Below, in pieces: positions 8,991 through 17,670 of a stretch of 64,000 nt of DNA. The stretch lies in contig NZ_LT906453.1 in NCBI RefSeq assembly GCF_900187045.1, positions 1,240,001 to 1,304,000 of the forward strand. Direction: 5' to 3'. The position numbers were made by a program, and so were the translations under genes. How positions within the stretch are numbered: position 1 is the first letter of the stretch; each line of letters begins with the position of its first letter. Under the pieces are notes generated by a model, which saw only the letters and a program-made list of their open reading frames with translations, was not told the origin of the DNA and ran no database searches. The DNA is from Dermatophilus congolensis. Its GTDB lineage: Bacteria; Actinomycetota; Actinomycetes; Actinomycetales; Dermatophilaceae.

Positions 8991-10654
8991 GCACCACGTT
9001 CATCGGTATGCCAGCACTGCCGCGCGACGCCGAGGGCCGGTTGACTCCTTCGCCGCCGCCCGGAGAGTTGATCAACTCGGACGCCTTCCCCTCAGCAGCC
9101 AAGGTGCAGCTAGGCAAGCCAGTGCAGCGAGGCAACCTGCACACCGCTATGACCATGATCCGAGGCAAACGTGGTCGTGTCGTAGCAGAGCTAGACAACT
9201 GGGAACAGCTTCGTCGCGCTGGTGAATCAATTAAGAACCGCACCCTGCGGCACCTGGACCAATACTTGGTCCAGCTAGAAGAGTCACTTACTGCAGCAGG
9301 AACAACTGTTCACTGGGCGCGTGACGCAGCCGAAGCGAACGAAATCATCGTCGGCCTCGTTAAAGATGCACTCTCCCAATACGCAGTCAGCGAGGGTGAA
9401 GGCACCGAGGCAAACAACGGTGACGTTACTTACCCTGAGGTCGTCAAGGTTAAATCCATGGCCACCCAGGAAATCGAGATGAACGAGGCCCTTGAAGACG
9501 CGGGCATCGCAGCCTGGGAGACTGACCTCGCTGAGCTCATCGTGCAGCTGGGGCATGACAGGCCAAGCCACTTCCTCGTGCCGGCTATTCACCGCAACCG
9601 CAGTGAAGTACGCGAGATCTTCCTCGACGAGATGGGTACCTATGGCCGCCCTGCTCCCGAAGGTTTGGACTCCGAGCCAGCCCACCTTGCAGAGGCTTCT
9701 CGCCAACACCTGCGCGAAAAGTTCCTGCGCGCCAAGGTAGGTATCTCCGGAGCTAACTTCGCAGTTGCCGAAACTGGAACTCTGGCAGTTGTCGAATCCG
9801 AAGGTAACGGCCGTATGTGCCTAACCCTGCCGGAGACGCTCATCAGTGTTGTCGGCATTGAAAAAGTTGTCCCGACGGTTGAAGACCTTGAGGTTTTCCT
9901 TCAGTTGCTGCCGCGTTCGTCTACGGGCGAGCGCATGAACCCTTACACCACCCTTTGGACGGGACCGGGCGGCGATAAGGGTGGCGAAGACGGCCCCAAA
10001 GCCATGCACGTGGTTCTTATCGACAACGGCCGCACCAACGTTCTCCAGGACAAACACGGTCGTGAGGCACTGCGCTGCATTCGCTGCACCTCCTGCCTCA
10101 ACGTGTGCCCTGTCTATGAAAAAGTCGGTGGTCACGCCTACGGCTCGGTGTACCCAGGGCCAATCGGCTCGATCCTCACCCCGCAGTTGCGCGGAACATC
10201 TTCCAAGGTCGATCGCTCTCTACCTTTTGCCTCCACCCTGTGCGGCGCGTGCTTCGACGTGTGCCCTGTGCGCATCCCGATTCCGGAGCTGCTCGTCTAC
10301 ATGCGCAACAAGGTTGTTAGCGCCAAAAAGGCAGAAGCGAACGCCAAGTTTAAGAAGAAGCGGCTTGCCCGCCCCTTCATCGCCCACACCGAGCCTGCTC
10401 TCATGGCTTCTGCAGCCTGGATGATGTCAGACTCCCGCCGCTGGAAGACCGCTACCAACATGAGTGGTTTTGGTGGGCGCAGCCTCGGCAAGTTCACCGA
10501 TCACATCGGCGCTATTCCTGGACCGCTCTCTCGCTGGACAGGAGCAAGGAACGTGCCGGTGCCTCCGGCGGAATCGTTCCGTAGTTGGTGGAACCGTGAG
10601 CACGGTGACGATGACACAGCTGGCACGAATGGCGAGCGCAAGGGGGAAAACTGA
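8987..10654 (+). CDS. lutB: L-lactate utilisation iron-sulfur protein LutB
   Basis: LutB is the ferredoxin-like subunit of the LutABC lactate oxidation system. The 555-residue protein has an N-terminal LUD-type domain (about residues 80-340, with VGISGANFAVAETGTL) and then two [4Fe-4S] motifs. The first has Cys364, Cys367, Cys370 and Cys374 within CIRCTSCLNVC. The second has Cys419, Cys422 and Cys426 within CGACFDVC. LutB is longer than the Bacillus protein (about 470 residues), because of an extended N-terminus and a C-terminal tail of about 60 residues. It overlaps lutA at the 5' end by 4 bases and shares 1 base (TGATG) with lutC. Confidence 0.95.
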   Translation: MSTTFIGMPALPRDAEGRLTPSPPPGELINSDAFPSAAKVQLGKPVQRGNLHTAMTMIRGKRGRVVAELDNWEQLRRAGESIKNRTLRHLDQYLVQLEESLTAAGTTVHWARDAAEANEIIVGLVKDALSQYAVSEGEGTEANNGDVTYPEVVKVKSMATQEIEMNEALEDAGIAAWETDLAELIVQLGHDRPSHFLVPAIHRNRSEVREIFLDEMGTYGRPAPEGLDSEPAHLAEASRQHLREKFLRAKVGISGANFAVAETGTLAVVESEGNGRMCLTLPETLISVVGIEKVVPTVEDLEVFLQLLPRSSTGERMNPYTTLWTGPGGDKGGEDGPKAMHVVLIDNGRTNVLQDKHGREALRCIRCTSCLNVCPVYEKVGGHAYGSVYPGPIGSILTPQLRGTSSKVDRSLPFASTLCGACFDVCPVRIPIPELLVYMRNKVVSAKKAEANAKFKKKRLARPFIAHTEPALMASAAWMMSDSRRWKTATNMSGFGGRSLGKFTDHIGAIPGPLSRWTGARNVPVPPAESFRSWWNREHGDDDTAGTNGERKGEN

Positions 10655-11376
10655 TGAGCACGGATTTGCAACGCCCTGACCTCACCGCGGGCGCGCCGCA
10701 CACGCCAGGAATGAGCGCTCGTGATGAGATCCTGGCGCGTATCCGCCAGGGGCTGACCGATGTGCCCGCTGATATGTCTCCGGCTGAAGATACTCCGGTG
10801 GATTGGGAGTATGGGCAGGCCAACCCACAGGTAGACGACGTGGTTGATCGATTCGTTGAGCGTGTCGAGGACTACAGAGCTACGGTCGCTCGGTGCGCAC
10901 GTAAAGAGATCCCCGCTGCCATTGCTGAAGCTTTGCGGATCACTGAAGCAAAAAGTGTCGTACTACCAGAAGGCATTGACGCTTCGTGGCGCGCTGCAGT
11001 GGAGAAGTTCGGTGTGCCAGTAAGCACCGATGGTCCTACTGCTGGGGCTCGAACTCGCGCTGAGCTGAACTCCACGCATGCTGTTGTCACGGCGGCTCGT
11101 GCTGCAGGCGCTGAGTCGGGAACGATCATGCTTGACCACGCTGAAGACCAGGGACGTCGTGCCCTCACCTTGCTTCCTGACATTCACGTGTGTGTAGTGA
11201 CTACCGACCAAATCGTCAGCGATATTCCTGAAGCCACGGCTTTGGTTGCCCCCTCATTGCGTGCGGGCAACCCAGTGACCTGGATTAGTGGCGGTAGCGC
11301 TACGAGTGACATCGAGTTGTCTCGTGTTGAAGGCGTGCACGGTCCTCGGACCCTCTACGTCATCGTGGCTGGCTAA
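10654..11376 (+). CDS. lutC: L-lactate utilisation protein LutC (LUD domain)
   Basis: The 240-residue protein is the third member of the LutABC complex and belongs to the LUD/DUF162 family (YkgG). Visible features are the opening helix ARDEILARIRQGL near residue 22, the family stretch THAVVTAARAAGAESGTIML in the middle, and SDIELSRVEGVHGPR near the C-terminus, the motif shared with other LUD proteins. Its start ATG overlaps the lutB stop (TGATG). It is the last gene of the operon and is followed by a 13-bp perfect hairpin and a longer inverted repeat. Confidence 0.94.
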   Translation: MSTDLQRPDLTAGAPHTPGMSARDEILARIRQGLTDVPADMSPAEDTPVDWEYGQANPQVDDVVDRFVERVEDYRATVARCARKEIPAAIAEALRITEAKSVVLPEGIDASWRAAVEKFGVPVSTDGPTAGARTRAELNSTHAVVTAARAAGAESGTIMLDHAEDQGRRALTLLPDIHVCVVTTDQIVSDIPEATALVAPSLRAGNPVTWISGGSATSDIELSRVEGVHGPRTLYVIVAG

Positions 11377-11385
11377 TTCTGTTCT

Positions 11386-11423
11386 GTGCGAGCCGCTGTG
11401 ATACATAGCTCAGCGGCTCGCAC
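11386..11423 (+). terminator. Hairpin terminator after lutC
   Basis: A perfect 13-bp stem (11386-11398 with 11411-11423) and 12-nt loop lie ten bases after the lutC stop. There is no U-tract, which is common for actinobacterial terminators. Confidence 0.7.
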
Positions 11424-11443
11424 GAGCCGAGCTCGGTAGTTAT

Positions 11444-11503
11444 TTTTCAACGTAGCTAGGCGCCCAGACTCTTTGAGTTCTGGGCGCCTAGCTACGTTGA
11501 AAA
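11444..11503. repeat. Perfect 25-bp inverted repeat between lutC and the next gene
   Basis: Bases 11444-11468 are the exact reverse complement of 11479-11503, with a 10-nt spacer. The outer ends are TTTT on the left and AAAA on the right, the reverse of an intrinsic terminator layout. It lies between two convergent genes (lutC and the 55-aa protein), so it may still act as a bidirectional terminator; a mobile-element remnant is an alternative. Confidence 0.7.
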
Positions 11504-11561
11504 GCCCTTACCGGTCGATGCGCCTTGTGCAATGCAAGAGACCGGAGCGGTGATTATCTTG

Positions 11562-11729
11562 CTAGTTCTGTTGGGCGTGGTACTGGGCAATTTTGGTTTC
11601 ACGTTCCGCTTTCAAACGGTGCAACGGGTCGTTATCGCCAAGTTGGGCAGGGCCGAATATGCTCATTGCCACTCTGCGGATGTTCCACCAGAGGCGGTAG
11701 CCGAGGGAGAGCCCGTCTTTGTTTGCCAT
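11562..11729 (-). CDS. Small hypothetical protein, 55 aa
   Basis: A short soluble protein with a basic, aromatic N-terminal half (GYRLWWNIRRVAMSIFGP) and a charged C-terminal helix (DPLHRLKAERETKI). From memory it resembles short conserved actinobacterial proteins of unknown function containing a FGPAQLG...DPL motif. The ATG at 11729 has AAAGGA eight bases upstream on the minus strand; an earlier in-frame start at 11789 lacks such a site. It is convergent with lutC and divergent from dxr. A 73-aa frame on the opposite strand (11532-11753) is considered a shadow. Function unknown. Confidence 0.55.
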   Translation of the reverse strand: MANKDGLSLGYRLWWNIRRVAMSIFGPAQLGDNDPLHRLKAERETKIAQYHAQQN

Positions 11730-11845
11730 GTGGGGTCCTTTGAACGCAGGTAAAAGATAGAAAAGGGTTTCGAGTAGCCTACGCGTCAAGAAGGGGGATG
11801 GGAGATAACCAAGCTTGTTTACCGCCTAGGTGTGCATGAAACGAT

Positions 11846-13039
11846 GTGTCGGTGACAACGCAACGAACAGTAACTCTGCTGGGATCCACTGGGTCGATCG
11901 GTACGCAGGCAGTAGATGTAGCCCTACGTAATCCAGATCGATTTCGCGTGACGGGTTTGGCTGCTGGTGGTGGGCAACTGGGGGTGCTTGCCGAGCAGGT
12001 TGCCCAGCTTGATGTTGATGTGCTTGCGGTTGCGCAGGGCTCAGTAGAAGAAGTGCATGCAGCGCTGCGAGCAGCTGGTGTGCAGCGGATCCCCGAGGTG
12101 CTAGTGGGGGGTGATTCGGTGGCAGAGGTTGCTGGTCAGTCTGTGGATGTGGTGGTCAATGGCATTACGGGATCGATTGGTTTGCTTCCGACTCTTGCTG
12201 CGCTCCAGGCTGGAAATACCTTGGCGTTAGCCAATAAAGAGTCACTGATTGTGGGGGGCGATCTTGTTAAGGCGGCGGCCAGGCCAGGGCAGATCGTGCC
12301 AGTAGATTCAGAGCATTCGGCTCTGGCGCAGGCGTTGCGTTCTGGAAAGAGTAGTGAGGTTGCCAAGCTTGTGGTGACAGCAAGCGGTGGACCTTTCCGC
12401 GGACGGCGCCGTGCAGAGCTTGTTAATGTCACGCCGGAGGAGGCTTTGGCTCACCCAACATGGAATATGGGGCCAGTGGTAACTACTAATTCGGCCACGC
12501 TTGTCAATAAGGGTTTGGAAGTTATTGAAGCCCATCTGCTCTTCGATATTCCTTTTTCGTCTATCGAAGTGACTGTGCATCCTCAGTCAGTGGTGCATTC
12601 GATGGTTGAGTTTGTTGATGGATCTACGATTGCTCAGGCATCGCCGCCGGATATGCGGTTGCCGATTGCTTTGGGAATGGCATGGCCAGATCGTGTTCCA
12701 GCAGCGGTAGCGCCATGTGACTGGTCTAAAGCGAGTGCGTGGGAGTTCTTCCCGCTGGATGAAGAAGCATTCCCTGCAGTGGCGTTGGCTCGCCGTGTTG
12801 GGGAAATGGGGGGAACGTATCCCGCTGTGTATAACGCTGCCAATGAGGTGTGTGTTGATGCTTTCCATGATCGCCGTATCGGTTTCTTGGAGATTGTGGA
12901 CACGGTGGAGCTGGTGGTGAACCGGTGGCATGAGGCGGTGCAGCGGGCAGAGCAGTCAGGCAACGCTGATGATGTAGCTGGGGTGCTGGCCGCTGATGCG
13001 TGGGCGCGTGACGTGGCGGGATCAGTTATCGCTAGGTGA
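11846..13039 (+). CDS. dxr: 1-deoxy-D-xylulose 5-phosphate reductoisomerase
   Basis: Dxr converts DXP to MEP with NADPH, the first committed step of the non-mevalonate isoprenoid pathway. The 397-residue cytoplasmic protein opens with the nucleotide-binding [13 protein letters not shown], then has NGITGSIGL and [13 protein letters not shown] near residue 130, PVDSEHSAL (metal-binding Asp and Glu) near 152, and TASGGPFRG and HPTWNMG further on. It starts with GTG at 11846. The next genes, a site-2 protease and ispG, follow the conserved dxr-rip-ispG actinobacterial order, although a TetR/MFS pair now separates ispG. Confidence 0.96.
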   Translation: MSVTTQRTVTLLGSTGSIGTQAVDVALRNPDRFRVTGLAAGGGQLGVLAEQVAQLDVDVLAVAQGSVEEVHAALRAAGVQRIPEVLVGGDSVAEVAGQSVDVVVNGITGSIGLLPTLAALQAGNTLALANKESLIVGGDLVKAAARPGQIVPVDSEHSALAQALRSGKSSEVAKLVVTASGGPFRGRRRAELVNVTPEEALAHPTWNMGPVVTTNSATLVNKGLEVIEAHLLFDIPFSSIEVTVHPQSVVHSMVEFVDGSTIAQASPPDMRLPIALGMAWPDRVPAAVAPCDWSKASAWEFFPLDEEAFPAVALARRVGEMGGTYPAVYNAANEVCVDAFHDRRIGFLEIVDTVELVVNRWHEAVQRAEQSGNADDVAGVLAADAWARDVAGSVIAR

Positions 13040-13134
13040 TCGTTGCACAATCGGTACAGGGTGTGAGCTTCACGGTCGATCAGTCGTAGAAGCTTTTTCG
13101 TGCAGGAATTCGCTGGAAGAAGGAGTCGACGGCC

Positions 13135-14562
13135 ATGATGTTCGTTTTTGGTGTGCTGTTCATGGCTTTTGCGATTGCAGTGTCGATTGCGTTGCACGAG
13201 ATTGGACACCTGGCGCCGGCGAAGAAGTTCGGTGTTGCGTGCCGTGAGTACATGATTGGGTTTGGGTCAACTTTGTGGTCGCGCCAGTGGGGAGAGACCA
13301 CGTATGGGGTTAAAGCCATACCGCTAGGTGGGTATGTGCGGATGATCGGCATGTACCCACCTTCGCGGGCAGAGCAGGCGCGCGTTCGTGATGGTGCGGA
13401 GGATCTGAGTGTTTCTGAGCGTAGTCAGAACGCTTCGGCTGCTGATGAGCAGTCAGGTCGCACTCGTAGTGGGCGTGTGTGGCCATGGTCAGGTATGGTT
13501 GCGCAGGCTCGTGAAGCGTCGTTGGCTGAAATTCGTCCCGGTGAAGAGGACAGGGTCTTCTATAAGCTGTCGGTTCCCAAAAAGCTGACCATCATGTTTG
13601 GTGGCCCGATGATGAATCTGGTCATTGCTGGGGTGGTGATGGCAGGAGTGTTTACGACACACGGTATTGCTGAGTCAGTAGGGGCCAAGGTTGTTTCTGT
13701 GGCTCAGTGTGTGCGACCGGTGGTGGGGGCAGGAGCCCAAGATGTGACGAAGCCGTGCACCGCGGCAGATACGCCTTCACCTGCGGCAGCAGCAGGGCTT
13801 CGTCCTGGTGACCAGTTTGTATCGATTGATGGCCGCCAGGTGAGGGGGACTATGGATGTGGCTACCGCTGTGCGTCCTGCTGCCGGGCGCACGGTGGATG
13901 TGGTGGTTGAGCGTGGTGGTCAGCAGGTGAGGCTCAAAGTGACCCCGATTGCGGTGCAGATGCCGCGAGTTGATGAGCAGGGGCGGGTGATTGTTGATGC
14001 TCACGGGGCGCCGCTGACTGAGAAGGCTGGCTACATGGGGATGACGAGCACGCCTGTCAGCGCATTTGTTCCGCAGCCGATTACGGCGGTCCCCGGGTTC
14101 CTGGCCGACGGAGTGGTGCAGACGGTAAAGGTAGTTGCGGTATTGCCAGCCAAGTTGTTTGGTGTGTGGCAGGCAGCTTTTGCCGGTGCTGATCGGGATG
14201 CTAATAGCCCAATGAGTGTGGTGGGCGTTGGGCGTATTGCCGGTGAGGTAGCTGATGGGCGGGTGGCGTGGCTGTCGGACCCGGGGGCTATGTGGGCGGC
14301 GATGTGGATGTTGGTGGCGAGCTTGAACATCGCGTTGTTTGTTTTCAACATGATTCCGTTGTTGCCGCTAGATGGTGGGCACATGGTGGGAGCTGTGTGG
14401 GAAGGCTTCACGAAGGTGGTGGCGCGGGTGCGGCGGCGCCCTGATCCTGGCTATGTCGATGTTGCTCGGGCTATGCCGTTGGCATATGTGGTGACGTTGT
14501 TGTTTATCGGGATGGGTGTGTTGCTGGTGTATGCGGACGTGGTGGCGCCGGTGCGGTTGTAG
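13135..14562 (+). CDS. rseP: Site-2 membrane metalloprotease (RseP/Rip1 family)
   Basis: An M50 intramembrane protease that cleaves membrane-bound anti-sigma factors and similar substrates. The first membrane helix carries the zinc motif HEIGH (residues 21-25). A PDZ domain occupies roughly residues 200-285 (LRPGDQFVSIDGRQV). The third metal ligand lies in the last third in FNMIPLLPLDGGHMVG, followed by a final transmembrane helix. At 475 residues it is somewhat longer than typical, with a charged insert at about 75-120. GAAGGAG precedes the double ATG start. In M. tuberculosis the homologue Rip1 is likewise next to dxr and gcpE. Its last 59 bases overlap the 3' end of the minus-strand TetR gene. 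Confidence 0.93.
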   Translation: MMFVFGVLFMAFAIAVSIALHEIGHLAPAKKFGVACREYMIGFGSTLWSRQWGETTYGVKAIPLGGYVRMIGMYPPSRAEQARVRDGAEDLSVSERSQNASAADEQSGRTRSGRVWPWSGMVAQAREASLAEIRPGEEDRVFYKLSVPKKLTIMFGGPMMNLVIAGVVMAGVFTTHGIAESVGAKVVSVAQCVRPVVGAGAQDVTKPCTAADTPSPAAAAGLRPGDQFVSIDGRQVRGTMDVATAVRPAAGRTVDVVVERGGQQVRLKVTPIAVQMPRVDEQGRVIVDAHGAPLTEKAGYMGMTSTPVSAFVPQPITAVPGFLADGVVQTVKVVAVLPAKLFGVWQAAFAGADRDANSPMSVVGVGRIAGEVADGRVAWLSDPGAMWAAMWMLVASLNIALFVFNMIPLLPLDGGHMVGAVWEGFTKVVARVRRRPDPGYVDVARAMPLAYVVTLLFIGMGVLLVYADVVAPVRL

Positions 14563-15259
14563 TTGCTGTGGGGGTGGGGGGGAGACCGGTCTGGAGTGCG
14601 TCGAAGGCGCGTTCGAATGTTTCGAGGGTGCTTTGTGGGTCGAGGTCGTGGTGCGCGCGGGTTACCCAGGTGGCTCGGGTGGCGCCTACTGCGGCGGTGG
14701 CTAGTAACGCTGCTTGCATGTGCAGGTGGGCGTTGTTGGTGTCTGTGTTGTTGTGTGTCAGGCGTGTGAGTAGGGCTTTGGTGAGGGATTTTTCGGTCTC
14801 GATGACCAAGCTCATGCTTGTGGTGGCTAGTTCGGGGTGGTCGGTCAGGACGCGGCGTCGCGTGGCAGTGAATTCTTCATCGATGCGTGGTGCGGTGATG
14901 AGGGAGCGTAGGGCGTTGCGTAGTGCTGTGAGGGGGCAGATGTTTGGGGGTTGCTGTTCGAGAGCGGCGGTGACTTGTTCGGGAATGTCTGAGTCGATTC
15001 CGAGGATTGCGGCTTCTTTGGAGCGGTAGTAGTTGAAGACGGTTCGAGGGGATACGTCGGCTCGGGCTGCGATGGCTTCGATGGTGAGTGTGTCGAGGCC
15101 GTGTTGGTCGGTGAGTTCGACGGCGCTGCGGTGGATGCGTGCGCGGGTTTGGCGTTTCTTGCGTTCGCGTAGACCTTCGGTGGGTGGGGGAGCGGGTCGA
15201 TGGGGTGGTTGGGGGGTGGGTTGGTTGCTGTGAGGGAGTTGGTTGTTTGTGGTGTGCAT
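14504..15259 (-). CDS. TetR-family transcriptional regulator
   Basis: A 251-residue TetR regulator. The N-terminal 25 residues are Pro/Gln-rich and probably disordered. The DNA-binding helix-turn-helix is at about 33-80, with TIEAIAARADVSPRTVFNYYRSKEAAIL. The C-terminal ligand-binding part is helical and ends in a Pro/Thr/Ala-rich tail that overlaps the rseP 3' end. The ATG at 15259 has no ribosome site; a TACACT six bases upstream suggests a leaderless transcript. It diverges from the drug transporter at 15445, so it probably represses that gene and responds to its substrates. The inducer is unknown. Confidence 0.85.
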   Translation of the reverse strand: MHTTNNQLPHSNQPTPQPPHRPAPPPTEGLRERKKRQTRARIHRSAVELTDQHGLDTLTIEAIAARADVSPRTVFNYYRSKEAAILGIDSDIPEQVTAALEQQPPNICPLTALRNALRSLITAPRIDEEFTATRRRVLTDHPELATTSMSLVIETEKSLTKALLTRLTHNNTDTNNAHLHMQAALLATAAVGATRATWVTRAHHDLDPQSTLETFERAFDALQTGLPPTPTATTTAPAPPRPHTPATHPSR

Positions 15260-15265
15260 GGTTGT

Positions 15266-15304
15266 AGTGTACGTAGCAGTAGTGAAATTTTGCAGGAGTG
15301 CACT
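15266..15304. promoter_or_regulatory. Candidate TetR operator in the divergent intergenic region
   Basis: The region between the TetR and transporter genes holds AGTGTAC (15266-15272) and the 8-bp palindrome AGTGCACT (15297-15304), two similar sites about 31 bases apart next to the TetR start. Operator function is only inferred from position. Confidence 0.3.
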
Positions 15305-15444
15305 TATGCTTTTTGTGAGTTAAGAAAGCAGAGAAATCGCGTATTACTGCTCCCCATGGTCCACCCATAGGCCGCACTAAACACCTCGCCAACACCTCGC
15401 CGAAGACGCCTGAGGAAACGCGCACCCACCCAGGAGGTCTCCAC

Positions 15445-17505
15445 ATGCCCAACAGCCCCACCCCAGCCCCGGATGAATTTCGTCTTGACCCCGCAGGACG
15501 AAAAGTCTTTATCGGCCTCCTGCTGGGCATGCTCGTCTCCTCGATCAGCCAAACAATCGTCGGGCCAGCAATCCCACGTATCGTCGCTGAACTGGGCGGG
15601 ATGGAGCACTACAGCTGGCTCGCTACTACCGCCATGCTGGTCACCGCCGTATCTGTTCCAATCGTCGGGAAACTCTCCGACATCTACGGCCGCCGACGCT
15701 TCTTCCTCGCTGGTCTAGGAACATTCATGCTTGGCTCGGCATTATCCGGGGCCGCAACAAACTTCTGGTTCCTCGTCTTCGCCCGTGCCTTGCAGGGCCT
15801 GGGCATGGGGGCACTCATGCCCCTGTCGCAAACGATCATTGGTGACATCATCCCGCCCCGCTACCGCGGTAAATATCAAGGCATCATGGGAGCGATCTTC
15901 GGATTCACTTCCATCGCAGGTCCCCTTGCCGGTGGGTATATCACCGACCACGCCGGATGGCGATGGCTTTTCTACATCTCCCTACCTGTTGGCCTTATCG
16001 CGTTCTGGTTCGTCTGGCGTTTCTTCGAACCTGACCAACAACGCATCGACGCCACCATCGACTACGCCGGAATCGGAACACTTACCATCGGCCTGGTTGC
16101 CCTGCTCGCTGCCACCAGCCTCGGCGGAACAACCTGGCCATGGCAATCAGCCCAAATAATCGGCCTATACATCCTCGGAGCGATCAGCATCGCGGTGTTC
16201 ATTGCCGTAGAAAGCAAAGCTAAAGAGCCAGTCATCCCTTTGCGCCTATTTACCAGCTCCATTTTTACTCTTTCGAACATAGCCAACCTGACCGTCTCCA
16301 TGCTCATGTTCGGCATCCTCATCTACGTGCCTGTCTTCGCCCAGGGCGTTCTGGGCATGAGCGCAGGTCAGTCCGGAGCTGTGCTGGTTCCCATGAGTGC
16401 CGCAATGGTGGTTACCTCCATCGTCATCGGTGGAGTTGTCACACGAACCGGCAAATACAAAGCCATCACACTGGCCGGCATCCTCCTGATGGCAATCGGT
16501 ATCTGGCTACTCACTCTGCTCTCACCACAGTCCTCACACCTGCAGCTGGCCCTGTTCACCGTAGTTATCGGTATTGGCCTGGGCGCATGCATGCAGATGT
16601 TCACCCTCATCGTGCAAAACGTCGTGCAGCGACGAGACCTCGGAGTGGCTACCGCCACCACACAGTTCTTCCGCAGCACCGGCGGGACAGTAGGAGTAGC
16701 CGTATTTGGCACAGTCCTGACAAGCCACATGGGCCCAGCGATCGCTGCCCGCATGCCCGCTGGACAGTCCAACCTGCCAGGAGGACACCTCAACGCTGGA
16801 GCAGTTCTCGACCCAACAGCCTTGGCTAAACTGCCCCCAATCATCGCCGAAGCCGTTCGCTACGGCCTATCAGATGCTCTCCATGACGTCTTCACCGCGG
16901 GCATACCGCTAACCATTATCGCCCTGCTCGCTGCCTCATTCATTAAGGCAGTCCCACTGCGCACCACCAACCACACTGGCCCAGAAGCCGCACGAGACAT
17001 GCTCGACACAATGAGCCAAACTGCAGAAGGCGGCGCCGTCGAACCTCGATACCCAACTCTTAACGAACGTACCCATGAACGAGTCCTCGGGCTCAAAATC
17101 GGGCTTCTCGTCACCCAGGCGGCGCTACCTGAACGTGAATTCCTCCGCCGCGCCGTGGAACACATCGGAGAAGGCGACTTCAACCAAGGGCTAGCCGTCC
17201 TTCAGTCAGCATCCACCATGCTCATCACCGAAGACAGCGCAGAAATCATGCGTAACGAACCCTACGCAGTCGAGCTGTCAAAACTCACCAATCGCCCAGG
17301 AGGAGTGCTGGGGGAAGAACTCACTAGTGAAATCGCCCTCGCCGCATCCCGTTTAGAAGCACACACTGCTGCCACCAAAACAGAACCCCCTCATGCACCA
17401 CAGGCCGAAGGGGTAGACATACGCAAACTCAGGAAAGCCGTCGACACAGTAAACGCTGCCCTTCTTGTCGATCTTTCCCGAGCCTCCACCACTGACCTCT
17501 CATGA
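15445..17505 (+). CDS. MFS drug:H+ antiporter, DHA2 (EmrB/QacA) family
   Basis: A 686-residue membrane transporter with about 14 transmembrane helices in the first 500 residues. Family motifs include the helix 2-3 loop GKLSDIYGRRRFF near residue 73, GAIFGFTSIAGPLAGGYI near 150 (motif C of drug antiporters) and RFFEPDQQR. A soluble C-terminal extension of about 170 residues follows the last helix (after KAVPLRTTN), mostly helical and acidic, with no recognised domain. AGGAGG precedes the ATG. The divergent TetR gene probably controls it. Substrates cannot be told from sequence. Codons are C-ending, unlike neighbouring rseP. Confidence 0.92.
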   Translation: MPNSPTPAPDEFRLDPAGRKVFIGLLLGMLVSSISQTIVGPAIPRIVAELGGMEHYSWLATTAMLVTAVSVPIVGKLSDIYGRRRFFLAGLGTFMLGSALSGAATNFWFLVFARALQGLGMGALMPLSQTIIGDIIPPRYRGKYQGIMGAIFGFTSIAGPLAGGYITDHAGWRWLFYISLPVGLIAFWFVWRFFEPDQQRIDATIDYAGIGTLTIGLVALLAATSLGGTTWPWQSAQIIGLYILGAISIAVFIAVESKAKEPVIPLRLFTSSIFTLSNIANLTVSMLMFGILIYVPVFAQGVLGMSAGQSGAVLVPMSAAMVVTSIVIGGVVTRTGKYKAITLAGILLMAIGIWLLTLLSPQSSHLQLALFTVVIGIGLGACMQMFTLIVQNVVQRRDLGVATATTQFFRSTGGTVGVAVFGTVLTSHMGPAIAARMPAGQSNLPGGHLNAGAVLDPTALAKLPPIIAEAVRYGLSDALHDVFTAGIPLTIIALLAASFIKAVPLRTTNHTGPEAARDMLDTMSQTAEGGAVEPRYPTLNERTHERVLGLKIGLLVTQAALPEREFLRRAVEHIGEGDFNQGLAVLQSASTMLITEDSAEIMRNEPYAVELSKLTNRPGGVLGEELTSEIALAASRLEAHTAATKTEPPHAPQAEGVDIRKLRKAVDTVNAALLVDLSRASTTDLS

Positions 17506-17530
17506 CGAAAACCACACAACAGGAGAAACA

Positions 17531-17560
17531 AACACTGCCCATGTCCGCACTGACAGTGTT
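17531..17560 (+). terminator. Weak hairpin after the MFS gene
   Basis: A 7-bp stem (17531-17537 with 17554-17560) with a 16-nt loop lies 25 bases after the transporter stop and is followed by a T/C-rich stretch. Confidence 0.35.
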
Positions 17561-17670
17561 CGTTCTTGTCTAAAGACATAGGTGAGAACAACAGCAATAG
17601 CGGCTGCGCAACGGTGCAAGAACACGAACCGTTGATGCCGTGGCGCAGGCGGTACGACATACTGACGCCT

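Noticed and set aside
11532-11753. 73-aa plus-strand frame with a hydrophobic N-terminus
   Set aside because: It overlaps the minus-strand 55-aa gene, which has a better ribosome site and protein-like composition; the plus frame looks like its shadow.
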